Origin: Holophagaceae bacterium
Lineage (GTDB): Bacteria > Acidobacteriota > Holophagae > Holophagales > Holophagaceae
DNA: 8,484 nt
Assembly: GCA_016710635.1 (NCBI GenBank)
Contig: JADJVL010000016.1
Coordinates: 1 to 8,484, forward strand
Reading direction: 5' to 3'
Part shown: piece after piece, positions 1 through 6,592 of the stretch
How positions within the stretch are numbered: the first letter of the stretch is position 1
How the letters are laid out: each line of letters begins with the position of its first letter
The notes under the pieces: generated by a model
Databases searched by the model: none
What the model was told of the DNA's origin: nothing
What the model saw: the letters and a program-made list of their open reading frames with translations, nothing else
Position numbers and translations under genes: made by a program

Positions 1-20
1 CGCCGGCTAAAGCCCCGGCG
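1..20. repeat. Palindrome with GGCTAAAGCC core (REP-like)
   Basis: Bases 1-6 (CGCCGG) and 15-20 (CCGGCG) are perfect inverted repeats around a loop containing CTAAAGCC. The inner GGCTAAAGCC resembles the GGCTGAAGCC centre of the palindrome at 521-542. Extragenic palindromes of this GGCTRAAGCC type are familiar from several high-GC bacterial phyla. It lies at the window edge, so flanking symmetry cannot be seen. It could equally be the terminator hairpin of a gene upstream of the window. Confidence 0.35.
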
Positions 21-125
21 TCCCCCCCGCCGACCACCCCGTCGTCGGCCTCGATATCTTCCACAGCTTCCGCGCCGCGGAAGGTTGGGACCACTGCTAG
101 GCCCCGCTTCCAGCCCAGGAGATCC

Positions 126-519
126 ATGTACCGCGACCCCAAAGAACTGCGAGTCTTCGTTGCGTGGCCGATGGCCTCGCCTTCTTCGAGCTGCATCGTG
201 CGGGCCGCCATTCAGCCCGGGAGGAGTTCGGCAGCCCGTCGCCGTCCTCCAGCGGGCGGCCCTGGCGCTGGTTCCACATCCTGGAAGCCTGCCGCCAGCC
301 CCGACGAAGGTTTCACCACCGGCCTGCGCGCCGCCAAGCGCCTGCCGAGGAGACTCCGCTACCCCGTGGACCTCGGCCTGCGTGGGCCTGCTCCCGAGCC
401 CGAAGCTGGGCGGGCATTGGAGGAGCAGGCTCTGCACCCAGTGAAGTCCCTCGTCTGGCTGCTGCGCTTCCAGAAGGAGCGGGAGCGTCAGGAAGGCGGA
501 GGAGGCCAGCCGGGCCTGA
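126..519 (+). pseudogene. Four-helix-bundle protein (23S rRNA IVP-like family), frame-broken
   Basis: Start ATG at 126 follows an AGGAG ribosome site (117-121). The reading frame jumps several times, but the pieces in order match the four-helix-bundle / intervening-sequence protein family: MYRDPKELRVF at the N-terminus, then ADGLAFFELHRA, REEFG, LQRAALALVP (the family's LRRAAVSIPSN-like helix), HILEACRQ (like the family's NIAEGCxR), and finally RYPVDLGLRG and LEEQALHPVKSLVWLLRF in frame 3. A one-base shift in the G-rich run near 500 would reach the TGA at 517-519, giving about 131 residues, normal for the family. The family has no established enzymatic activity; members occur both inside 23S rRNA inserts and as free-standing genes. 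No rRNA is visible here. At least three frameshifts are needed, so it is either a decayed gene or badly sequenced; the other genes in this window favour sequencing error in part. Family call moderate, exact end uncertain. Confidence 0.5.
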
Positions 520-520
520 G

Positions 521-542
521 GCCCAGGGCTGAAGCCCTGGGC
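521..542. terminator. Perfect 10-bp palindrome between convergent genes
   Basis: GCCCAGGGCT (521-530) and AGCCCTGGGC (533-542) are exact reverse complements separated by GA, giving an 8-bp stem with a CTGAAG loop in RNA. It sits between the plus-strand four-helix-bundle gene and the minus-strand tRNA-Ser, where a shared terminator would be useful. No T run follows on either strand, so intrinsic termination is not certain. Its GGCTGAAGCC core resembles the palindrome at 1-20, so it may instead be a dispersed REP-like element. Confidence 0.45.
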
Positions 543-547
543 GGGAG

Positions 548-637
548 TGGCGGTGGGAGCGAGATTCGAACTCGCGACGGTTTCCGTCGTCGGATATTTT
601 CAAGACTGCGCCTTAAACCGCTCTCGGCCATCCCACC
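548..637 (-). tRNA. tRNA-Ser(UGA)
   Basis: On the minus strand the acceptor stem GGTGGGA (637-631) pairs perfectly with TCCCACC (558-552), followed by discriminator G and an encoded CCA (550-548). The T arm is GCGAG-TTCGAAT-CTCGC. A long variable arm (CGACGG AAA CCGTCG) marks a type II tRNA, and the loop CTTGAAA gives anticodon TGA, hence serine; the D arm (GCC ... GGC) is of serine type. Oddity: the anticodon stem does not pair (GCAGT against ATATC), and one base seems missing between the D stem and the anticodon stem. Since the rest is sound, I infer local sequence error rather than a dead gene. It is transcribed away from the other tRNA-Ser. Confidence 0.88.
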
Positions 638-719
638 CGGTTTCCATCATCATCGTCCGCACCGGTGCCGCCGCAAGAAGCCTGCCGCGACAGGTCTCGC
701 GCGATAAGGTGGAGGCTTC

Positions 720-806
720 GGAGAGCTGCCAGAGTGGCCGAATGGGTTCGCCTGCTGGTTGAAGTCTCTGCAAACCGATACCGGGGTTCGAATCCCCATT
801 TCTCCA
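720..806 (+). tRNA. tRNA-Ser(GCU), imperfect
   Basis: The order GGAGAGC, TG, CCA-GAGTGGCCGAA-TGG (D arm), G, then an anticodon arm TTCGC-CTGCTGG-TTGAA matches the layout of bacterial tRNA-Ser(GCU). A long variable region and a T arm GGGG-TTCGAAT-CCCC follow, then TTTCTCC, pairing with the 5' acceptor strand at five Watson-Crick positions plus one G-T. The anticodon is GCT. Oddities: the anticodon stem has a mismatch and a G-T where GCGAA would pair fully, position 37 is G rather than A, the variable arm does not fold well, and no CCA is encoded. An alternative reading of TCTGCAA as a Cys anticodon loop fails because its stem does not pair. A GATAAG at 703-708 could be a -10 element, though no convincing -35 is seen. 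A strong terminator follows. Confidence 0.72.
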
Positions 807-813
807 GGAAAAT

Positions 814-838
814 GCCGCCCCAGGGCGGCAATTTTCTT
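814..838 (+). terminator. Intrinsic terminator after tRNA-Ser(GCU)
   Basis: GCCGCC (814-819) and GGCGGC (824-829) form a GC-only stem with loop CCAG, followed by AATTTTCTT (830-838). This is a textbook Rho-independent terminator, placed 8 bases after the tRNA 3' end. It separates the tRNA from the peptide locus downstream. Confidence 0.85.
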
Positions 839-1030
839 CGTTCGGCAAATATGAAGGATTCGAATGGACCAGTGGCGGGGGGATAAATTCCCACGGCCCG
901 CCCGAACGCGGTTGCACCCCCAACCGACCATTCGCCACCCCGTTCAGGCAGGCCTAAGCGGCTTCCCGCGGGACGGGCGGCCCCTTCGAATAGCATTTCC
1001 GTACGAACCCTGCCATAGCCCGGAGGCCCT

Positions 1031-1267
1031 GTGCGCCCTGACGCCCGACTGCTCCTGAACCGCGAGACGCTGCGCCGTCTTTCTTCCGGCGAGGCCGAGG
1101 CGGTCGCCGCCGGCCTGGATCGGACCTTCGCCTTCCAGGTCTCCGCCGGCCAGCTCGGCCTCTGTTCCGTGAGCATGGGCGTGACCGGCAACAGCCTGGG
1201 CTGCACCAGCGTGTCCATCGCCGCCACGCTGGGCACCTCCATCGTGGCGGCCGGCGGGCCGCACTAG
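1031..1267 (+). CDS. Small Cys/Ser/Thr-rich peptide, class I lanthipeptide-like precursor (peptide 1)
   Basis: 78 residues, GTG start at 1031 preceded by GGAGG (1022-1026). Residues 7-17 hold the leader motif LLLNRETLRRL, a close match to LTLNKETLRQL of the second peptide (3333-3567). Such LN(K/R)ETLR leaders are known from class I lanthipeptide and related natural-product precursors of Bacteroidota and other Gram-negatives. The first half is charged and helix-prone (GEAEAVAAGL). The second half (about 37-78) has almost no charge and contains Cys45, Cys58 and eleven Ser/Thr, with potential ring partners such as S38/C45 and T52 or S55/C58. It ends in GTSIVAAGGPH. There is no obvious GG cleavage site like that of the second peptide. 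It stands 3 bases upstream of the likely start of the histidine kinase gene, so the two are probably one transcript. Precursor identity is inferred from the leader and composition; no modification enzyme is in view. Confidence 0.75.
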   Translation: MRPDARLLLNRETLRRLSSGEAEAVAAGLDRTFAFQVSAGQLGLCSVSMGVTGNSLGCTSVSIAATLGTSIVAAGGPH

Positions 1268-1270
1268 CCC

Positions 1271-2364
1271 TTGCCCAGCCTTCGTCCCGGAACCGCCCTC
1301 TGGAGGCGCCTGCACAGCAAGGCCCTCTGGGGGGCCTTCTGCTTCGTCGTGCTCGCGGTGCAGCCCTTCCTCCTCTGGAAGTGGCAGGCCATGGGCACGC
1401 CGGTACTGCGCCGGGCGGGGGACGAACTCAGCCACATGCTCATGATGGGCTCCCTCATCTGGCTTTCGCCGGTGCCCTGGGAATGGCGGAGCCCTTCAGG
1501 CCAGCCGGTGCTGAGCTGGGGCAGCCCTGCGCGCCTTCCTCATGGGCGAGGCGGTGATGATCGCCATCACCTTCACCTCGACAGTGGCTTCAGCTGCCGG
1601 GCCCCCAAGGCCAACAGCCTGTCTACCTCCTCCATCGACCTCTGCCTCTGGGGGCCTCGCACCTTTCTTCCTCGTGGGCCTGCTCCTCCCGCGCCAGGCG
1701 CGCCTCGAACACGAGCAGGAGGACATGCGGGAGCAGGTGGTGAGGCACAGGTGCGCCACCTGCAGGGGCCAGATGAACCCGCACGTCCTCTTCAACGCCC
1801 TCAACAGCCTGGCCGAACTGCTGCAGCAGGACCCCAAGCAGGCCGACCTGTGCCTGCGCGCCATGGCCAGCCTCCTCCGGCGCATCCTGGACGCTAGCGA
1901 AGTCCACAGCCATCCCCTCGGCGAGGAGCGGGCCCTGGTGGAGGACTACCTCGCTGTGGAATCAGTCCGCCACGGGCGGCGCCCGCAGATCGAATGGGCG
2001 TGGGACCGCCTGGCTGGACGACCTGCCCGTGCTGCCCTCCTCATCCAGCCCCTGGTGGAGAACGCCCTCAAGCACGGCATCGCCCGGAACCGCCGGGGGG
2101 TGGCCGCCGCCCCGGCTGGCGGCCTGGCGGGAGGGCCCGCGCCTCCGCCTCCAGGTGGCGAACGGAGGCCCCGCCCCTGCCGGCCGGCGGCGCCCGCCAG
2201 GAGCATCGGCCCTGGAAGAACCTCCGGTCCCGCTGGCCCTGGCCTACGGCGATGCGGCCAGCCTCGAGGTCCAGCGCCGCGACGACTGGACGACGGCAGA
2301 CCTCGATCTCCACGTCCCCACCCTGCAGGAACGCCATGAACCCGCTGAACGCCGCCCCGAATAG
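1271..2364 (+). CDS. LytS-type membrane sensor histidine kinase (frameshifted in this sequence)
   Basis: About 360 residues. The probable start is TTG at 1271, three bases after the stop of peptide 1. An N-terminal hydrophobic segment (ALWGAFCFVVLAVQPFLLW) and later ones (LRAFLMGEAVMIAITFT; GLAPFFLVGLLL) suggest a membrane sensor. The kinase core is of the His_kinase (LytS/YehU) type: QMNPHVLFNALNSLAELL with the phospho-accepting His codon at 1782-1784, then RAMASLLRRIL, HPLGEERALVEDYLAVES, and the ATP-binding N box LIQPLVENALKHGI (Asn codon 2061-2063). A VANGG-like G box follows near 2155, and the usual GxGLxN stretch is not recognisable. Frameshifts lie near 1530, 1770, 2005 and 2090, so no single frame is open throughout. 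The conserved motifs on both sides of each break argue for sequence error rather than decay. The 3' end overlaps the response regulator start by 29 bases, pointing to translational coupling. Confidence 0.8.
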
Positions 2365-3115
2365 CAGCGCCCCGCTGAATGTCGCCTTGGTGGATGACGA
2401 GCCCCTGGCCCGCAGTCGGGTCTCCCGGCTGCTGTCGGCCCTGGGCTGCCGCGTGGTCGGCGAGTTCGAGGACGCCGAAGAGCTCCTGGAGGCCCTGGCG
2501 GCGGGCCTGCGCCCCGACGCCCTGTTCCTGGACATCGAGATGCCCGGGGCTTCCAGGCTTGAGGCCCTCGCGGAACTCCCGGCGCCGGTGCCCGTGGTCT
2601 TCATCACCGCCTACCCGGAGCACGCGGTCCGCGCCTTCGACACCACCGCGGTGGACTACATCCTCAAGCCCGTCTACGAGGACCGGCTGGCCCGCGCCCT
2701 GGAGCGGGTCCACCAGCACCGGGCCCTGCGGGCCGCCGGCCAGGCCGGCAAGCCGGTAGCGCCGACGCCGGCGCGGTTCCCGGCCCGGGCCGGCGGGGGA
2801 CACCTCTTCCTGGAGTTCCGCAAGGTGAGCCACTTCGAGTTGGTGGACGGGGCCGTGTTCGCCTGGGCCGGCGGCCAGCGCTTCCGCTCGCCCTGGGACA
2901 GCCTCGCGGAGGTGGAGGGCACCTTTCCCGACGCGGGCCTGCTGCGCATCCAGCGCAGCCTCCTGGTGCGGCCCGAGGCGGTGATCGGCCACCGCAGCCT
3001 GCCCAATGGCCGCGCGCGGGTGCGCCTGGCCGACGGGAAGGAGCTGGAGGTGAGCCGCAGCATGACCCCGCGCCTCCGGGGCATCCTCGGCCTTGCCCGC
3101 GGCCAGCAGGCCTGA
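2336..3115 (+). CDS. LytTR-family response regulator
   Basis: 259 residues, intact. Start ATG at 2336 lies inside the end of the kinase gene. The receiver domain (about 15-125) has the acidic pair D20-D21, phospho-acceptor Asp66 in LFLDIEMPG, Thr91 in FITAY and Lys111 in DYILKP. An Ala/Pro/Arg-rich linker follows, then a C-terminal LytTR DNA-binding domain (about 155-255) recognisable by LLRIQRSLLVRPEAV, a central NGR..VRLADGKELEVSRS, and RLRGIL. Regulators of this build (AgrA, AlgR, LytR, YpdB) bind paired direct repeats in promoters after phosphorylation by a LytS/HPK10-type kinase. The adjacent kinase is the obvious partner. Its targets are not shown by sequence; the peptide genes on both sides are the simplest candidates. 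Confidence 0.93.
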   Translation: MNPLNAAPNSSAPLNVALVDDEPLARSRVSRLLSALGCRVVGEFEDAEELLEALAAGLRPDALFLDIEMPGASRLEALAELPAPVPVVFITAYPEHAVRAFDTTAVDYILKPVYEDRLARALERVHQHRALRAAGQAGKPVAPTPARFPARAGGGHLFLEFRKVSHFELVDGAVFAWAGGQRFRSPWDSLAEVEGTFPDAGLLRIQRSLLVRPEAVIGHRSLPNGRARVRLADGKELEVSRSMTPRLRGILGLARGQQA

Positions 3116-3233
3116 GGCCCCGTTCCCCCCGGCCCAGCCCGCCGCCGCTCCGCCCTCCACGCCCGCGATCGGGGCCCTTCGCGACCCGATTCGCCTCCGC
3201 TCCTTAGCCGATCCAGGCCCTTCACGGGTGCTT

Positions 3234-3248
3234 CCTGGGCGGCCCAGG
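3234..3248. promoter_or_regulatory. Dyad CCTGGG-CGG-CCCAGG upstream of peptide 2
   Basis: A perfect 6-bp inverted repeat lies about 85 bases before the start of the second peptide gene, in the 217-base gap after the response regulator. It could be a weak terminator for the regulator gene, though no T run follows, or a protein-binding site. The rest of the gap is C-rich and pyrimidine-rich, and I see no clear -35/-10 pair or paired LytTR repeats in it. Confidence 0.25.
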
Positions 3249-3332
3249 CGCGCTCCGCACACTCCTCCCATCGCCGGGCCTGGACGACCAGAACTCGGGT
3301 TCCCTCATCCCTTTCTTCCCCCAGGAGACGCC

Positions 3333-3567
3333 ATGTCCTCCAAGAAGCTCACCCTCAACAAGGAAACCCTCCGCCAGCTGGACAGCGAGGTCCACGCGGT
3401 CCAGGGCGGCGGTTTCGTGACCCTCGCCAACACCTGCATCTGCCCGATCCCGAACACCACCCTCCGCTACAGCCTCGGCTCCTGCCCCAGCATCGCCTGC
3501 GGCACCCTCACGGGCGGCGGCACCATCGTCATCAACCCGCACCGGCGGGAGCTTCGTGGCTCACTGA
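3333..3567 (+). CDS. Small Cys-rich peptide, class I lanthipeptide-like precursor (peptide 2), one probable frameshift
   Basis: Start ATG at 3333 follows AGGAG (3323-3327). The leader is charged (SSKKLTLNKETLRQLDSE, residues 2-19), and AVQGGG at 22-27 could be a double-glycine site for a C39-type peptidase. The putative core has Cys35, Cys37, Cys51 and Cys56 with many Ser/Thr, including NTCIC, SLGSC and SIAC. As written the frame runs on past residue 70 into the next gene region. Removing one base at 3538-3540 gives INPTGGSFVAH and the TGA at 3565-3567. The corrected length, 77 residues, nearly equals that of peptide 1 (78), and both ends carry GT(S)IV, then GG, then a final His. A terminator hairpin starts 15 bases on. 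The leader and paired Cys/Ser/Thr support a lanthipeptide-like product, but the modification type is not proven, and a different cyclisation is possible. Confidence 0.78.
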
Positions 3568-3582
3568 GCCCGCGCTTTCGTC

Positions 3583-3616
3583 GCGAAGAGGCCGCCCCCC
3601 GGGGCGGCTTCTTCGC
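3583..3616 (+). terminator. Long hairpin terminator after peptide 2
   Basis: Bases 3583-3598 and 3601-3616 pair over 16 bp with a single G-T, loop CC. The 5' arm is GCGAAGAGGCCGCCCC and the 3' arm ends in TTCTTCGC. The stem is very stable; the only T-rich stretch lies within the 3' arm. It closes the peptide/two-component block and separates it from the Rel gene. Confidence 0.75.
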
Positions 3617-3726
3617 GTCCCGGGAGCCCGGAGACCCGGATCAAGCCTGGGGTCTGGTGAGCCCTTCCTCCGCCATTCCATCACTTGGCCCCTGGCGAGG
3701 AAGTCCCGCCCATCCCACACTGGGAA

Positions 3727-5956
3727 ATGGCCGATGCCTCCGAACCCATGGAGATCACTCACCCTCCACGAGGGCGAGGCACCGCCTGCGTGGGGGACGC
3801 CTGCCTCACCCTGGAAGGCGCCTATCAGGAAGTGAAGGAGGCCTTCCTCCGCCATCATCCCGACGGGGACGTGGCCCTGCTGGACAAGGCCTTCCGCATC
3901 GGGCGGGAGTGCCACAAGACCCAGCTGCGGAAAAGCGGCGAGCCCTACTTCTTCCACCCCCTCGCCGTGGCGCGGAGCCTCGCCGAGTGGCGGCTGGACG
4001 CGGTGAGCGTGGCCTGCGGCATGCTCCACGACACCGTCGAGGACACGCTGATGACCCTGCCGGACGTGCGGGCCGAGTTCGGCGAGGAGGTGTCCGACAT
4101 CGTCGACGGCCTCACCAAGATGAGCAAGCTGGCCTTCACCGACAAGCACCTGCTCAATGCCGAGAACGTGCGCAAGCTGCTGGTCGCCATGGGCAAGGAC
4201 GTGCGCGTGCTCATGGTGAAGCTGGCCGACCGCCTCCACAACATGCAGACGCTGGCCTCCATGCGGGAGGAGAAGCGCCGGCGCATCGCCCGGGAGACCC
4301 TGGAGCTCTACGCCCCCCTGGCCAACCGCCTGGGCATGGGCCAGGTGCGCATCCAGCTGGAGGATCTGGCCTTCGAGACCATGGAGCCCGGAGCGCTTCG
4401 TGGAGCTCAAGGAGAAGGTGGAGGCGAGCGCGCAGAAGGGCGCCGAGATGATCCGAGGCCATCAAGGTGGGCCTGGAATCGGCATTGGAGACCCACGGCA
4501 TCCCCGGCAAGGTCTACGGGCGCTCCAAGCACCTCTACGGCATCTGGCGGAAGATGGGCGCCCAGGAGAAGGGCCTGGAGGACGTCCACGACTGGCTGGC
4601 CTACCGCATCGTCTGCCCGGACCGGGCCAGCTGCTACACGGCCCTGGGCCTGGTGCACGCCCTCTACCGCCCATCCCCGGCCGCTTCAAGGACTACATCA
4701 GCCTGCCCAAGGACAACGGCTACCAGAGCATCCACACTTCCGTGTTCATGCCCTCCGGGGACGCCTTCGAAGTGCAGATCCGCACGCAGGACATGCACGA
4801 GCACGCCGAGGCCGGCATCGCGAGTCACTGGACCTACAAGGAAGGCCACATCGCCAACCGCTCCGAGATCAACCAGGTGGCCTTCCTGCGCCGCATGGTG
4901 GAACTGCACCAGGATTCCGGCGACAGCCGGGACCTGGTGGCCAACCTGAAGGGCGAGCTCGGCGGCCGGCGCATCCAGGTCTTCACGCCCAAGGGCGACC
5001 TCAAGAGCCTGCCGGAAGGCGCGACGCCCATCGACTTCGCCTACGCCATCCACACGGAGGTCGGCCACCGCTGCGTGGGGGCGAAGGTGAACGGGCGCAT
5101 GGTGCCTCTGAAGGCGACCCTGCAGAACGGCGACCGGGTGGAGGTGCTCACCCGCCCCGACCACAAGCCCGCCGGGACTGGCTGATGCTGGTGAAGAGCG
5201 CCGGCGCCAAGAGCCGCATCAGGCCTTCATCCGCGAGGAGGAGCGCAAGGTCGCCATCGCCATGGGCCGCGACCGCCTGGAGCGGGAGGCCCGGGCCGCC
5301 AGCGTGCACCTGGAGACCGCGGAGGCCCGGGAGATCCTGGAAGCCCGCCTGAAGGAACTGAAGCAGCCCTCCTGGGACGCCTTCTACGCCGCCGTCGGCT
5401 TCAACCGCATCACCGTCCACAAGATGCTGGAGCCCCTGATCCCGGAGAAGGACCGCTCCAAGGCCACGGAGAAGCCCCAGAAGGCCGCGGACGACGCGGT
5501 GCTGGTGGATGACAATGTGGGCATCCCTCTTCGCCCCTGGCCCACTGCCGCAAGCCCATCTGGGGCGATGAGATCGTGGGCTACGACCCGCAGCCAGGCA
5601 TCGCCATCCACCACGCGGACTGTCCGCAGCTCTCGTCGAAGACTTTGCACCCCGAGCGGCGCGTGAGCGTGGGCTGGGGCCAGCCGGGCCACATGATGTT
5701 CGACACGGAGCTGGCCATCACGACGGAAGACCGGCCCGGCATGGTGGCGGCCATCAGCGACGCCATGCAGCGGGCCAACATCAACATCCAGCGCTTCAAC
5801 GCCTCGACGCTGGACGAAGGCGGCGGCCTCTTCCACATCGCCTGCCGGGTGCGCAACCGCGAGCACCTGGTGGACCTCATCGGCCAGGTGCGCCGGGTGA
5901 AGGGCGTGTTCACCGTGGCGCGGGTGCGGGGGAGTGTTTTTGGAAAGCTCCGCTGA
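3727..5956 (+). CDS. rsh: Bifunctional (p)ppGpp synthetase/hydrolase, RelA/SpoT homolog (several frameshifts)
   Basis: Makes and breaks the alarmone (p)ppGpp from GTP/GDP and ATP; cytosolic and ribosome-linked. Full domain set in order: HD hydrolase (GEPYFFHPLAVA with His77; MLHDTVEDT with His101-Asp102; VKLADRLHNM; ELYAPLANRLGM), synthetase (GKVYGRSKHLYGIWRKM; CYTALGLVHALY; GRFKDYISLPKDNGYQSIHT; VQIRTQDMHEHAEAGIASHW), TGS (IQVFTPKGDLKSLPEGATPIDFAY), a helical region, a Cys-containing ZFD/CC segment (GDEIVGYDPQPGIAIHHADCP), and a C-terminal ACT domain (TEDRPGMVAAISDAMQRANI). RFKD in the synthetase is the form typical of bifunctional Rel/SpoT rather than the ExDD of RelA, and the HD pair is kept, so both activities are expected. 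Breaks lie near 4390, 4452, 4671, 5167, 5222 and 5525. Total about 740 residues is normal. The start is uncertain: ATG 3727 chosen, with TTG 3685 and ATG 3748 in the same frame and no strong ribosome site. Confidence 0.93.
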
Positions 5957-6587
5957 ATCTTTCTCCGCGGTCTGGGTGCCGCCCGTGGAAGCCCCGGCCA
6001 TCCCCTGGACGCGCATCGAGCGCAGCTTGGTGGTGGCGCACCGGGGCCCGAACCCCCACAAGCTGAGCCTGCGCATTCCTGAAGCAGACCGCCGGGCGGC
6101 GGTGGCGATGGTGCTGTGGGGGGATGCCGCCGGAGCGCGGAAGATCGTGCTGGTGCAGCGGGGCTTCACCGCGCCCCAGCATCCCGGGGAGCTGGCCTTC
6201 CCCGGCGGCATGGTGGAGCCCGGCGACCTCGACTTCCGCCACACCGCCCGGCGGGAGCTCTACGAGGAGCTGGGCGTCGCGACCGATCTCTGGGAGCTCG
6301 GCTGCTTCCCCGACGGCGTGGCCAAGGCGCGCACGCGGTTCACGCCCGTGCTCTTCCGCTGGGAAGCGAAGGAGCCCGCCTTCGCCTTCCATGACGGAGA
6401 AGTCCAAGACGCGCTGCTGCTGCCCATCGAGCCGTTATTGAGCGCGCCCTGGACCACGGAGATCCTCGACCGGCAGGGGCTGGCCCTGGAAGTGCCGCGG
6501 CTGGAGCTGCCCGGCGTGCCGCTGTGGGGGGCGACGGCGTTTGTATTGAAGGCGTGGCTGGATGTGCTGTCCGGCGCTCCGGATTGA
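5940..6587 (+). CDS. NUDIX hydrolase, CoA-pyrophosphatase-like (NudL/YeaB type)
   Basis: 215 residues from the TTG at 5940, six bases after GGAG (5930-5933); a GTG at 5934 is in frame but lies against the ribosome site. The Nudix box is FPGGMVEPGD...HTARRELYEELGV (about residues 87-113, with R105, E106, E109 and E110 as metal-binding candidates). The preceding VQRGFTAPQHPGELAFPGG is the extra UPF0035-like signature of CoA pyrophosphatases, which split CoA and its derivatives to phosphopantetheine and 3',5'-ADP. The true substrate cannot be read from sequence; several NUDIX enzymes also act on other nucleoside diphosphate compounds. The gene is unbroken and overlaps the end of rsh by 17 bases, so translational coupling is likely. 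It ends 5 bases from the convergent lpxD. Confidence 0.9.
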   Translation: MESSAESFSAVWVPPVEAPAIPWTRIERSLVVAHRGPNPHKLSLRIPEADRRAAVAMVLWGDAAGARKIVLVQRGFTAPQHPGELAFPGGMVEPGDLDFRHTARRELYEELGVATDLWELGCFPDGVAKARTRFTPVLFRWEAKEPAFAFHDGEVQDALLLPIEPLLSAPWTTEILDRQGLALEVPRLELPGVPLWGATAFVLKAWLDVLSGAPD

Positions 6588-6592
6588 TTGGA

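Noticed and set aside
11..100. Possible 3' end of an upstream gene (VVGLDIFHSFRAAEGWDHC, then TAG at 98-100)
   Set aside because: Third-position GC is high and it reads like protein, but a stop at 8-10 in the same frame limits it to 29 codons and there is no start or recognisable family. It would need a frameshift to be the tail of a gene.
839..1030. LytTR-type binding repeats upstream of peptide 1
   Set aside because: Only one half-site-like element (CCCGTTCAG around 939-947) was found, with no second copy at the usual 21-base spacing, so I do not call an operator.
1946..3271. 441-codon open frame on the minus strand
   Set aside because: It is antisense to the kinase and response regulator, has no domain-like motifs, and is the usual shadow frame of high-GC coding DNA.
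3093..4451. Single long open frame running from the regulator end through peptide 2 into rsh
   Set aside because: It is a chance frame: it contains peptide 2 in its middle, passes through the terminator hairpin, and its later part is out of frame with the Rel motifs.
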